The position numbers and the translations under genes are program-made. DNA of 57,345 bases, taken from positions 1 to 57,345 of the forward strand of contig JAOPGA020001361.1 of NCBI GenBank assembly GCA_026419775.2, read 5' to 3'. Positions within the stretch are counted from its first letter, which is position 1. Each line of letters starts with the position of its first letter. The notes under the pieces were generated by a model. It was not told where the DNA came from, ran no database searches, and saw nothing but the letters and a program-made list of their open reading frames with translations. Below are positions 42,707 to 54,050 of this stretch, piece by piece. Source of the DNA: Acrasis kona. Taxonomy: Eukaryota; Heterolobosea; Eutetramitea; Acrasida; Acrasidae.

Positions 42707-43153
42707 ATGCCACCAAAGAAAACATTGAAGAAGGATGAAGAAGTGAAAATATCCTTATGGAAGAAAGTTGGACAACCAAGACAATATTCATGGGAGAAGG
42801 ACGAGATTTTAGAGGGTGAGTGAATTTTTTGAAAAGCAACATAACAGTAGAATAAGTCATCTATTGGCAGAAGCAGATATTATCTCTAATATTAGGCATT
42901 ACATGGGGTGTGCTCAAACTGCAATATCTACCGGTCATCATCGCATTTTTGGTCATGATTGGAGCCGCATCATACTTTGTTGGATTCCAGATACTTCCCG
43001 GAGATGAAACCGAGGGTGTTGGTGGACCTTGGCCAGTTGTAACCGAAGGAGGCATGCCGGCCTTTGCTACCTTCTTGGTAAGTTCAGTTTCGGTCATGAT
43101 TCTAATTATCAAAGCTTGCTTGGATTATAACGTACACAATGTGCTACTATTAA
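42707..43153 (+). CDS. RAB5IF: RAB5IF/OPTI-type ER membrane protein
   Basis: Exons 42707..42815, 42857..43077 and 43115..43153 encode 122 aa with introns of 41 and 37 nt. The family core is clear after splicing: WKKVGQPRQYSWEKDEILE, then VIYWQKQILSLILGITWGVL, two or three TM segments, and EGGMPAFATFLLAWIITYT at the end. RAB5IF (OPTI, C20orf24) pairs with TMCO1-type insertase partners in the multipass translocon; the fold is related to EMC6. The N-terminus is basic (MPPKKTLKKDEE). The last exon has only 39 bases. Folliculin starts 88 bases downstream on the same strand. Confidence 0.82.
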
Positions 43154-43241
43154 ATATGTTAGTATTAATAAATGTTGCATTTGATTCATCCATTGTTGCA
43201 TCTTTTGTAAACATAGTTCAAAAAATTTATTAACACAACCC

Positions 43242-44960
43242 ATGAACAACATCCTGCTCTTCGCACACTTCTGTGAGAGCGATGGACCGAGTGCTCTGTA
43301 CTGTACACAGTCCATAGGTAATAGTTACTTGAATGAAAATGGTTCAAGGAAGTTAGATGGCTCAAACACGGACGTATCAGGTAAATTAAAATATAACTGT
43401 CGAAACATAACATGGTAATTGTTAAGAATTGAACGATACCATCTCGAAACTAGACAAGATAATTATACAAAATACCGAGTTCGTGACATTCGACCACAAC
43501 ATGTTCCTTAGCTCACATCAACTTAAACCACAGTACATATCACAATTCAAAAGTTTATCTCTACGAGCATTATCAGTAGAATACGTAGGGCCTGGTAGAG
43601 AAGGACCAGTGCTATTTGGAGATGACAATAATGGGTATAATTTCGCTTATGTCTTTAAAATAAAAGACAGCAAAGCAAGAGGGTTTGCGAGGTGGTTTGC
43701 ATTCCTACTTATAGACCCAAGTCTAACTTCCCTTACAATGTCCTGGGCGTTTCTACAAAAGTAACCAAACACTTGACTTTTTTAACAATCGTATTAGGGC
43801 CATATTTAGAATTGTGAAGACAATTAAAATTCGGTCTCAAGAAGTATTTTTAATGGAAAATAGTAGGCATCAGACAAATAATCTAACAAGCAACTTTCTA
43901 TTACATCGCACATCGTCAGGAGCTGCGCCGTTAACAGCGGACATGTTCAGACAAAAGCGCACCCAAGGGCCTCTCCGTGTTTTGCCTCTATTACTTCAGT
44001 ACCCTGTATGTATTTGATACTTGTTTTCTGACATCATGAAAGACATTTTTTAAAGAGTTGCACGAGTGGTCGACTGCCATTTTGAAGGCATTTTCAGAAA
44101 AGGTTTCACAACTGCCGACCATAAGCGAATGCGAACAAATCAAAACAACAAGACCTATAAAATCACTCCATCAACTCTCCGATTTATTTAGAACTTGCGT
44201 CACTAGAAGCTTCAATCAATCGGGAGCGTCACCTGTATTATCGAATGGATCTAACACCTCCTCACCCACACAAACAAAACTAGAATTATCACCCGACACC
44301 CTACACCGGAAGTTGATGCACATTCTCCTGTATAACGTTATCGTAGGAAATCAAATAATCATAAGAGGAGATGATATGGACTTGTGTGAAAATGTTTGTG
44401 AAATACTTTTAAACTGTGTACCATCGGCTTGCATACGAATGATAAGGGATCCATCAGAGTATCAACCAAGTTACGTTGCGAACTTTCTTGTCATATCCAG
44501 AAATGTTTCTTTGCCGGAAAGCCAAGTTGACTTTACAAGCAGCCTTCTGTTGGACTTGCAAGCGAACGCAAAAGGATTACGAAACGTTTATGTAAGGTAT
44601 TACGGAGATACACAAACCACTGTTTTAGGACTTTCGTTAGAGAGGCTGTGCTACCAAAGGTATTTGGAGACATTGTACATACAAAATGCAAGGGATGATT
44701 TATCCGAGGAAGATCATTATTATTTATATTATCGTTACAAACAAAAGCAGGAAGTGGTCCCTAACGTGGATCTTGAACAAAGCATGTTAACTTGTATAAA
44801 GGAAGATTGGTTGAGTAAGGCTAAACTGTTAGTGAAGGCAGTCAAGATCAGCATCAACTCGAGTGCGGTTGAGCAGTTGCTAAAGTTATTAAAACTAACG
44901 ACGAGAGATTTACCTATTCTGCGGTATTGGTCGACAGGGTTGTGGAGGAAAAATACATAA
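43242..44960 (+). CDS. FLCN: Folliculin
   Basis: Folliculin is a DENN-family GTPase-activating protein for RagC/D that links amino-acid status to mTORC1. Exons 43242..43380, 43427..43760, 43798..44005 and 44058..44960 give about 527 aa (human 579). The longin start MNNILLFAHFCESDGPSALY matches FLCN ([20 protein letters not shown]). Next come VEYVGPGREGPVLFGDD and DSKARGFARWFAFLLIDPSL, both diagnostic. The DENN-like C-terminal half follows. Introns are 46, 37 and 52 nt; the last is the longest I placed in the window. A partner FNIP is not in the window. The arginine finger of the longin domain cannot be assigned with certainty here. Confidence 0.9.
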
Positions 44961-44975
44961 TTAAAACATTTATTA

Positions 44976-46847
44976 TTATGGAACCAGAAATCTTGTTGTG
45001 CTTGACTCTATTTTTACAGGTATTCTTTGTGAGGGCTTGACAGGACTCGACATCATGGATCCGATGGTGCCGACTGGTCCTCCCTGCACTGGGCCGAACA
45101 GTTTCTGCAAACCTTGACTCGAGGAAGGCTTTTTTCTAATAAGAGACTTCTTCTCAAACTTTTTATCGTGCCTTCCCTTCGTCATGACAGAAAGCTTTTC
45201 ATCATTTTCATACCTCTGTTCTTCAACAGTCTTCTTTTTGATGATCTTTTCTGGTGGTTTTTTTATGTTATCAGTATCATAAGATGAGTCCTCTTCATCA
45301 TAAGACATTTTGAATACACTTTCGCGACCATTCTTCAGACCAAATTCTTGAGCACTTTCAATGTCATCTATTACTTTACTTTGGTAGTCATCCATCCTCC
45401 TTTGACGTAGAGGATCATATTGCTGATTATCATTATCGACTTGATGCTGCTGGAGATTATTTTGATTGTCATCATAACCAGAATTCCATATAGATAACGA
45501 CTGAAGAACGGTTGGTTTGCTTTTATATGGACTCGTTGTGGAGAATGTGACATCAATTTCCTCATCGACCACATCGTCGTAGGTTGAATTTTTTGGTTTT
45601 CTGGCACTCATCAGTATTTCGTCCCTCCTGTGCACTAGATTTTTAATAGTCCTCGGAGTCAAATTATTCTCATCGAATCCCTTAATTGATATTGCTCTTT
45701 TTCTCCACTTTTCTGACTCCTCTTTTGCTCGGTTGTATTTTGTAACAGTCGTCTTCAGCTCCTTTTGTAGCGCTTCCATCTCGGTGACTAGCAGCTCATA
45801 GCTCATTCTATCACTCATTTGCTCTTGTATCTGACTACCCATAGCTATGTTTTCTTCATGCTTTATTATCAGTTGATCATGTAACTCTCTTATTTGTTCG
45901 TCCTTTATAAGTGTATCTTGCTCTGTTTTTTGAGCATTATTTCTCTGAAGTAATAAGAATCATACAATTTTAACGTCTACGCACCAGTTCTGTATGTTGT
46001 TTTTGTAACGTGCGCATCTTGGCCACCATTTCTTCTAATCCGTTATTCTGCTTAGTAAGGTGTTCTCTCATATCATGAGAAGTCTCTACAGCAGCTCTAC
46101 TCTTGACGTCTAAATCTAGGTATGCATTAGCTTGGTTCTCTTGAGCACGCAATTGATAATCCAGTTCCAACTGCCTCTTCCAATTCTCCATTTCTACAAT
46201 TGATTTTTCTGACTCTAGAGTACTGATTTTATTGACTCTCTCTACTTGAGATTGTAAATTTCTGATGGTTTCCCTTAGATTTTTGTTTTCCCTCTCGTAG
46301 AATTTGTAAATGTTGAGTTGGTCAGTAAGACGATTCTTTTCTAGCATTAAACATTGCGATTTGTGTTGGTCTTCCATTCCTCTAGTCTTCATCTCCTCTG
46401 CAAACACTTCCAATTCTTGCTTTGTAGTTATTCGTAGTTTACGTACTAAATTGATAAATCAAAAAGAAGAACTATAGACATACACTCCTCTTCCAACGAT
46501 TTTATGTAGTCGTCTCTTTGTTGACCAACTTTTTTCATAAAATCAAAGGTTCCTTCCTATTTGATTAGTAAAATTTGTATTTCGATCATACATATTCAGT
46601 TAGTTTTTCCTTCAACTTAACGTTCTCTTCACGCATGAATTCAAAACTGAAATGTTAACATTTAAATAGCAGTAGATACGTACTCATTTACAAGCTCCTT
46701 TATAGTGGTAATAGTTTGTTTTGTAGAAGAATGAAAGTTCTTTTTGGACTCTGGTAGTTCGAAATCCATCGCTGCTTTTTCTGCTAAATTTTCTGTATCC
46801 GCTGTTCGTTCGCCATCTTCATATGATGACGAACCATCATCTGACAT
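44976..46847 (-). CDS. Coiled-coil protein, BBOF1/DUF4515-like, probably flagellar
   Basis: Five minus-strand exons (46684..46847, 46592..46646, 46484..46556, 45985..46445, 44976..45944) encode about 573 aa; introns are 35-40 nt. Residues 50-330 are one long coiled coil with the pattern of DUF4515/BBOF1 proteins (VGQQRDDYIKSLEEELRKL, then DMREHLTKQNNGLEEMVAKM). The C-terminal 230 residues are polar and basic, ending in a P/S/R-rich tail. BBOF1 is a basal-body or axonemal microtubule doublet protein in ciliated cells. The assignment is by pattern and by its divergent neighbour, a CFAP107-like protein 69 bases away. Another coiled-coil family is possible. Confidence 0.55.
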
Positions 46848-46916
46848 TTCTATAGTTTACAATTTGTAGCATTGCACTACAGGCGCCAACAAACTGAAAA
46901 ATCAAACAAAGGCATT

Positions 46917-47683
46917 ATGGACAAGACCAACTTTGTGAAGAAGCATCATATTCCATACCTCCATCCTAGCGATAGAGTTTTGAGATCTGAACAAGTCGGT
47001 CTCTCCAAACATAACAATCAGTACAACACCGGGGCATTGATGGGAAATTGGGTAGAAGAAAGAGGAGCAGATGAATTTTCAGCAACTAACAATGGACCAA
47101 ATAGATTTAATTCCCATACAGTTCACCAAACATCATTTGTAGATCCTCAACACATACATCCAGACGCTCTACGTAGGCAAAATCTTCAGATTCACGAGGG
47201 TTTAGATAAAGAAGTTATTTTCGGTCATGGTGGTGATCTTCATGGTAAGGACTTCAAAACTATGAATCAGTTAGTTCATACAAATGTGCACGAGAACATG
47301 AAGACCGAACATGCTATTAATCGTAAGAATTGAGAAATAGTGATATTTAATTCCTATTAGTTCATAAAACTAGCAACGCTAACCTTCCTTCTACTTTGAA
47401 CAATCAGACATTAGCGGAAAAGAAAAGAAGAGAGTGGGATGAAGAGATAAGAAGAGAAAAATCTGGCAGTGGAGCTTTCACTACTACTTACAAGGATGAA
47501 ATTGCGAGCATAGCCGAAAATCCAGAAACACTAAAAATGGCCTATACTGCCAGCAACAAGACTAATCAATGGGGAGATGCGACCCGCTCGTTTCATGAGG
47601 ATCACCACAAGATGGGATTAAGAAGCGATTATAAATTAGAGCTATCTCCATTCGCTCCAAATAAAACCAACACAAATATGTAA
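46917..47683 (+). CDS. Flagellar microtubule inner protein-like (CFAP107-like)
   Basis: Exons 46917..47322 and 47361..47683 encode 242 aa with a 38-nt intron. The segment TGALMGNWVEERGADEF resembles the LIGNWVEER motif of CFAP107, a microtubule inner protein of axonemal doublets. The protein is rich in H, N and K, with little predicted helix and repeated short aromatic/His motifs, as microtubule inner proteins often are. The C-terminal TNQWGDATRSFHEDHHKMG looks like another tubulin-contacting segment. The divergent arrangement with a BBOF1-like gene supports a flagellar role. The identification is tentative; the SPMIP/CFAP protein families are poorly conserved. Confidence 0.5.
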
Positions 47684-47710
47684 AATAAAGTCAACTAGTA
47701 TTTTGTAAAC

Positions 47711-48241
47711 ATGAGAAGATCAATCAATCTTACGAAAGGCTTTTTGCTCAACAACTTCTCCGTACAACTCCTTCGCACCAATAAACCGTTCATACCTGTT
47801 TTGCATAATTCCACACAGACTGTGTTCAGAAGGTATTCAGAAATAGCAAAAGAAGCGATGGATGTGGATAAATATGATGTACAAAACTTGATCAACAATC
47901 CAAAAGAAAAGTATTTGTTGTTAGACGTTCGGACCAAACCCGAAGCTGAATCAAAAGAACTTCCATTCATTCCAACTGCCGTTAATTTTCCATGTGAGTC
48001 GTTTTAAAACTCTTTTTGACTAAAGTTCAAAGTACAAGATTTAGCAATCGGTTTTGGCTACAAACCTGACCAATTCAAAGATGCATTCGGTTTCGACATT
48101 CCCGAAAAGGACGACCTAATTGTTGTGTATTGCAGATCTGGCGTGAGGTCGGAGATGGCTGCTGGTATTTTAAGATCAAAGGGATGGACTAACGTTAAAA
48201 ACTACAAAGGATCCGCATTGGATTGGCACAAACAAGAATAA
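47711..48241 (+). CDS. Rhodanese-domain protein, mitochondrial
   Basis: Two exons (47711..47993, 48033..48241; 39-nt intron) encode 163 aa. The N-terminal 45 residues are basic, rich in R, N and T with no acids (MRRSINLTKGFLLNNFSVQL), typical of a mitochondrial presequence. A single rhodanese domain follows: KYLLLDVRTKPEAESKELPF, then the active-site loop VVYCRSGVRSEMAAGILR, where the cysteine would carry the persulfide, and GWTNVKNYKGSALDW. Single-domain rhodaneses act as sulfurtransferases, but the sulfur acceptor cannot be read from the sequence. Confidence 0.88.
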
Positions 48242-48500
48242 AGTGTTTTTTTGATAAATCTATCCCATAACATCTTCTTTAATTTTATCCCATCACAACA
48301 AGTCAACTCTCTTCCTTCACGTGTCCATACAACAACTACTACCCAGTTTATTAAGAATTGAGTGCGAATCATACGCTCTTTGATTTTACGAATACTGGCA
48401 TAAACCCACTTCTACAAATGTGCACGACGAATCAATTTCAACAACCAATTGTTTCACAACACATCAAATACGAAATATTTAATATTTTATTACAACATTT

Positions 48501-51054
48501 TTATATTTGTGCTCTATAATAATGATGATGACCACCACCAGAAGAAGAAGAAGAAGTAGGAGCATGAATCTGCTGCTGCTGCTGCTGCGAAACAAAAAAT
48601 CCATCGCCCACAATTCCACCCACAGCAGCGGCAGTAACATTCGACTGTTGTTGCTGAGGAACGTGATGATGATTGCCATAAAACGAATGCTGATCCATTC
48701 CCATCACCGGCGACGAATTGACGCTCGCGCTCAATCCATCGTTCAACGCAGAGCTGCTCCTTCCATTGTACGCAGTAATCAAATCTCCATTGCTGGTGGT
48801 GGTGGTGGTGGTGCCGTTCAATCTAAAAAAATCATGCTGAAGCGCATCGAACGGCAACAAACGCTCCGCTGGATGAAATCGCAACACCTTGAGCACCAAG
48901 TCATGAAACACCGTATAGTCCTGATAGGAATGACCGGGTGCATTGGTCCTCCTGCCATCAGGTCCGTGCGTGTTGACGCCAATCACGTCGCACAGCGTCT
49001 TGCTCCCAGGTTTAATGTCCTGCTTGATGCACGTGTAGCTGCGCGTGGATGGTTCCCACTGAAAGAAGCGCTCCTTCTTTGGCGCACGCTCGATCATGCT
49101 GTGAGGCGGCATGCCCAACACTTGAATAATCTTGTGCATTTGATCCGTTTCGTTCTTGCCATCGAACAATGGTATGCCGGTGTGCATTTCCACCAGTATG
49201 CAACCAAAGCTCCACATGTCGATGCTCGTGTCGTATGGCAGTCCCAACAAGACCTCTGGCGATCGATAAAATCTGCTTTGAATGTACTTGTACATCTTCT
49301 TATTTACATAACAACTGCTGCCGAAATCAATCACCTTGATGATTGATTTTCGATGATTTTTGAGCAAAATGTTTTCTGGTTTGAGATCGCAGTGGATCAC
49401 GTTGACTTCTGGTCTCGATAGAAAATGTAAAGTGTATAGCAATTGTTGTGCGAATTTTCGTATCAATGTCAAGCTGACTCCTCTGAATTGCGTGTATTTG
49501 AGTAGATCGTATAGATTGTAGCTGAGCAATTCGAACACGATGCACAGGTGATTCCTCCACTGGAACATTTGTTTGAATTGAACTATGAACGTTAACGAGC
49601 GATTCTCGTCGAAATCACTTACCAATGTTATACTTGTTGTTCTTGTCCTTGGCGTTCAGATCCTGTAGAATTTGTATTTCGATCTTTGCTTGTGCGTAAA
49701 ATGTATTCTTGTTCTTGATGATCTTGACGGCGACTAATTCTTGATTCACCCTGTCGAATGCCTTGACCACCACTCCGAAGCTTCCCTTTCCCATGCTCTC
49801 TTGGACCGTATAACGACCGTCCATTTCTTCGTTCAGCTGAACGATGTAATTTCCTTGTTCATCGTCATATCCATTATTGTGAATGGGTTTGGTGTATTCG
49901 ATGAGTCGTTGTTGTACTTGTTGCTGAGCTGCTTGTTGAGCTTGTAATTGAATGTATCGTTGTTGTTGTTGTTGTTGCTGCTGCTGCTGCGCATGTTGTT
50001 GCATGATGAATTGTTGTTGCTGAGCATGTTGTTTCTGGAGCAACTGCAATTGTTGTTGTTGCTGTTGCTGTGTGATTTGTTCCCTCTTTCGTTTCTCTGT
50101 GTAATAGACCGTGTTGATGTTCTTGTATGTTTTTAACAAGTGAACCGATAATTTGTAAACGGGTCTTTCCGATTCGTCTCTTCTTAGTAGGCGATCGTCG
50201 GCTAGTTTGCGCGCTTGGATGAGGCGACCGTCGGTTTGTTGAAATCCAATCTCTTCCCTTAGATCGAAAAAGGCATCGTGATCTTCTTGTGATGCGCCAT
50301 CGTCGGCGTCATCATCATCGTCATCAACGTATACGATGGTGTCGTCATTGTTCTTGTACACCGATTCCTTCTTGTATATTGGTTCATGTTTGACGTGAAG
50401 GGTGGGAATGTTATTTTGATGGACATGATTGTATGGCACTTGTTGCTTCTGAGATTGTTGCGGCTGTGCAAATGAAGCGTGCTGTTGCTGATGTTGAACG
50501 TGATATTGTTGTTGTTGATGCTGTGTTTGGTACTGTAGCATTTGTTGTTGCATGAGAACGGGATTGTACTGCTGTAGAGCCTGTTGCTGCATCATGTAGA
50601 TCCCTGGTTGACTATAGGGACTGCTCTGGGTCATGCTATACGTGGGTGTGTTTGGATACGTCATGTTGGGTGTGCTTGGGTCTGGATAACTCTGTGTGAA
50701 ACCAAGTTGATGAAGGTGAGGTATGTTAGAAGTGATGGGCGAGTTTTGTAGCTGCGTTGGTAATTGTGTGGCGTATGGACCATTGTAGGACGGTATGTTG
50801 ATGCTAATTTGATTGTTGTTGATGGGTATGGCGCTGGAGGTACCAAGATGATTCATCCAATTTGAAGACGAGGAGGTTGAAAGGGGAGTGGTCGGTGTTC
50901 CGGTTACTTGATGACCCATTGTGAGATGTTGCGGGTGGTGGTAGGGATGGTGCGAGTGGCTGGTGTAGTGCTGTGTTTTTGCCATCTGAGCAGAACTTAT
51001 ATTATTATTGCTGGTGTTATAAATGTTACTGCTCGGCCTGGTGTTATTAATCAT
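48501..51054 (-). CDS. DYRK1-type dual-specificity protein kinase
   Basis: Exons 49623..51054 and 48501..49582 (40-nt intron) encode 837 aa. The N-terminal 270 residues are low-complexity (Q, N, P, S, Y, with many CAG/CAA runs). Then come the DYRK1 homology segment [18 protein letters not shown], a second polyQ insert, and the DH box [14 protein letters not shown] directly before the kinase domain. Kinase motifs are [23 protein letters not shown] and DFGSSC, with the autophosphorylated YxY loop in [14 protein letters not shown]. The C-terminus has T, G, H and Q runs. DH box plus the YxY loop places it with DYRK1/minibrain rather than YAK1 or HIPK. It is probably a nuclear and cytosolic regulator of growth and differentiation. 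Confidence 0.92.
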
Positions 51055-52138
51055 TCGTTGTTCTCTAATCTTTTCAATTGACTGTTCCCTTTAGTAGAGG
51101 ATTAATATTCTTTAGAGGCCAACTCTATAGAATGTGTGTCGTAAGAAGGTTTAGTTTTCAAAGTGATTTTGTAATGTGTAATGCCTTGTGTCCAACAAAC
51201 CATCCAAAAGCTGTGGAGCGAATATAACGAGAGTCGAGAGTAACTGCGTGTATCTCCTCTCTTACTATAATATGAATAACAACCAGTCAGGTGTTGTTGT
51301 GGACCCTGAGTTCGTTCCTAACCTGAGGGTTGGTTGAGTAGGATTCTGTCAAGTTGACGAAACAAAAATGGTGTGCACATCCGACCCAGTGTCGATGGTT
51401 TGGTTATGTTATTTAAAAAGGATATTTATTTGTAAGAAACAAAAGTATATCACCCACCTAACGTGAAACATGATAATTCTCTGTCGGTTTCTGGTGGTAT
51501 TAAGGTTATGTTGTGTTCTTTTGTTCTTGTTTATTATAAAATTTACACCAACACCTTTATTTATAGTCGATAAGATTAGACTTATTAATAATAATTATGA
51601 ACACAATACACCCTAAATCTTTAATAATAATTATTTTGTTGTTTTGTAAGCACTCGAATTTATCAACTGTCAATCTAAAAAGAAGATAAAGGAGGGGACA
51701 TTCGATGAACTCCTGTATTACAAGTTAATCTCCATTTCGTGACTGTTGGCTTACCTATTGCCTTTTGTGCTGAGGTGATCTGGTGATCCTTGCAAAGAGA
51801 GATTAGTTTAGTCATTCAGGACTCCTTCGAAGGAGCAAAGGTGTCCGTTTCAAATTTCACGGTGGTGGTCATTTGTGCATGTGATATTGATGTTGGGATT
51901 AATGGGTAGCCGCGCTATAATCTTGGAAACATAGACTTATTAGAGCATGTATCCATAACTCACCTTCTTTTCTAATGGATATACAATTTTAATCCAATTC
52001 AAAATGTTCGGAGGTTTGGCTAGCTAGTGACGTGTATAGCGGTTATGTAATAAAAGACATAAGTTGGTTAGAGTGGTTGTGAACACCGACACCGACAACG
52101 GCATAGAGAGTAGCGAGAGCTCAGATAGTCTCATTTTC
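51055..52138. other. Long intergenic region, no gene seen
   Basis: At about 1.1 kb this is the longest gene-free stretch in the window. It is AT-rich with short frames only. The part near 51055 probably holds the DYRK1-like promoter, and the end holds the leader of the terpene synthase,whose true start may lie here behind an unplaced intron. No tRNA or long repeat was found. Confidence 0.5.
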
Positions 52139-53102
52139 ATGGACAAGATCGATGACCAGTTTTTTGACAAGAAGAGTTTTGCACAAGACAAGGATTTTAA
52201 TGAAAACGTTACCACGCAAGTAAGGGACATTGCAGTCAGTTGTGGGGTTTTGGACCTTAACAACAGGAAACAAATGTTCGCCTTTCACAACTTTTGTCCG
52301 GCAGGACTTCACTTTTATCGCTGCCCATCCGTAGACAAGACTGTATCTGCCCTAAGCTTCCTCAACCTGCTTTGGTTCGTTGATGACCTTCTAGACGACA
52401 AGCACCTCACACAAGAAGAATCGAAAGACCTAATCGAGCAGGTATGCTTCTATTTTGGAGTAAGCGAACAGACGTTGGAGAGTACAGATGGCAAGTTTAC
52501 GAGCATATCAAAATATGCGAGTGCAGTAAGGGAACGTCTACTTGCTCACGTTAGTCAAGACTGGATGAACAATTTTGCTCAAAGTTACGGAAAGTATGCC
52601 AGAGCAAGCCTGAAGGAGACAAGAAGAAGAACTGCTTCAGCGTAGAAGAGTACATGAGGCTCCGAATGTACACTAGTGCCGTCATTTCCATGTCAAGACC
52701 TATTGTCCATGCTCTACGATTTTTGAGTATGTACCATGTCCCGATGTGGAGAGAGCGAGGTTCCTCTGCAATCGAATCATTTCCTTCACCAACGACATTT
52801 TTTCATTTGAAAAGGAATATAATTCCAATAGTGCCAACTTGTTAAAATTAATCATGACGGAACGGGAACAACTCTTGAGTGGTGCTGTTGGTACTTGCGT
52901 TAGTTTACTCAACCAGGATATCTCAGAACTTTTACAAATAGAAAAGAATTTAGAACAAGAAGAAGGATGGAAGGATAAATTTATAACCGGACTAAAGACA
53001 ATGATACAAGGAAACGCTATATGGTCGAGTGGAACCAAAAGATATTGCACACCCACATCGCCATTTGCTGATTTGAGAGAATCATGGGCGAGGCAGACAT
53101 AA
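52139..53102 (+). CDS. Microbial-type class I terpene synthase
   Basis: Class I terpene synthases cyclise or rearrange prenyl diphosphates. The metal-binding signatures are present: the Asp-rich motif in NLLWFVDDLLDDKH (about residues 82-87 from the ATG at 52139), the NSE-type motif NDIFSFEKE, and the C-terminal GNAIWSSGTKRY with the RY pair that contacts diphosphate. The sequence between them (SVEEYMRLRMYTSAV) also fits. This is the bacterial/dictyostelid type, without plant N-terminal domains. Two one-base shortages, near 52621-52640 and in the CCC at 52740..52742, break the frame. Each falls in or next to a short repeat, and with one more base the family pattern continues. Either assembly error or a young pseudogene. 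The frame is open upstream to 52040, so the start is uncertain. Confidence 0.75.
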
Positions 53103-53228
53103 GAAGATTATTAACCGGGGAGTAACCTAACTAGGATTGTACAAATAAAAACTTTTCCTCTTCAAAAGATTAATTCACATTATGCTGATTAGTTTACCCA
53201 TTCTAATGTATCTTTGTTTTATGACCCA

Positions 53229-53489
53229 CTAGCGACGACTCCGAAACATCCTGAAATCATGGTCATTAAAGTGATGGCTCACCGCCCGTGGAGCTTCTTC
53301 TTGCAGTTCCTTGTCTGTGTCTTCGTCCGTGTCTTCCTGGGGTGTGACTTTAAATTCGAATCCGATTAGTAGTTGGTCAAGGCTGGGGGTGATGAGAGCC
53401 TTTTGTCCCCGTGAAGTGTACTTCTGAACATTTTTCTTGGGGTACAGGTTTGGTTTAATTGTTTCAAATTCTTCGATTGGAGTACAGCC
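53229..53489 (-). other. Open minus-strand frame without start; possible 3' exon
   Basis: An 86-codon frame ends at TAG 53229 with acidic, protein-like content (for example ALITPSLDQLLIGFEFKVTP, then EDTDEDTDKELQEEAPRA). It has no ATG and opens just after a TAA next to a splice-acceptor-like gtaag. It could be the last exon of a gene whose other exons I cannot place, or a remnant. No family is recognised. Confidence 0.25.
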
Positions 53490-53664
53490 TTACATCCACT
53501 CCCTATACCTGTGTACAGAAATTGAGTGGTTCTTGCTGACTCGTAGATATTTATTTGTTTGGATAGGTTACTTTAGATTGAGTGAGCGCAGCCTTGCATC
53601 CACTTCTAAAACCCCTAAGAAGGAAATCAAGTGGTTCTTGCTAACTCGGGATTTAATTTGATTT
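53486..53664. repeat. Two diverged copies of a ~75-base direct repeat
   Basis: Bases 53486..53556 and 53591..53664 share a diverged common sequence: both begin CAGCCTT(A/G)CATCCACT and end near AGTGGTTCTTGCT(G/A)ACTCG followed by AT-rich sequence. The copies differ in the middle. They are tandem and about 105 bases apart. Origin unknown. Confidence 0.55.
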
Positions 53665-54050
53665 TTCTATTATCTAATGTCTAATTTATATTTATAATGT
53701 TTTGTATTTTTTTTTGATTTGATTTATAATCTTTTATTTTCTATGTGCTGTAAGCTAATGGTAATCTGAGATTAAAACGTGACTTGCCGTTTACATGTAT
53801 GCTCCTACATCAAATGCTAAACTCGATTATTTTAAAAATAACTCACAAGTATTTGTTGGGAGCCCGTGGTAGTTCATTCTAAGACTTGAGCTTGTGTGAA
53901 AGCTGTAGTGCTATCTGTAAAGATGCCCCTGGTTGAGTTTTCCAGAGTTGAGCCCAAATATTGGATTTTGTTATTACAAAGAAAATAGATTGTCATCCGA
54001 TAATGTATTCGTTCTTTCCATGAATTATTTTTTCGTTGGAAGTCAACGGA
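53665..54050. other. Intergenic region before the zinc-finger gene
   Basis: This AT-rich stretch has no supportable frame. A 97-codon plus frame across 53933..54223 has no family features and conflicts with the spliced model of the next gene. Confidence 0.4.

Noticed and set aside
43318-43352. An intron in folliculin exon 1 starting gtaata.
   Set aside because: The frame is open without it, and every acceptor nearby gives a stop or wrong phase.
48507-49346. A 279-codon plus-strand frame rich in R and H.
   Set aside because: It is antisense to the DYRK1 kinase domain, whose motifs are unmistakable.
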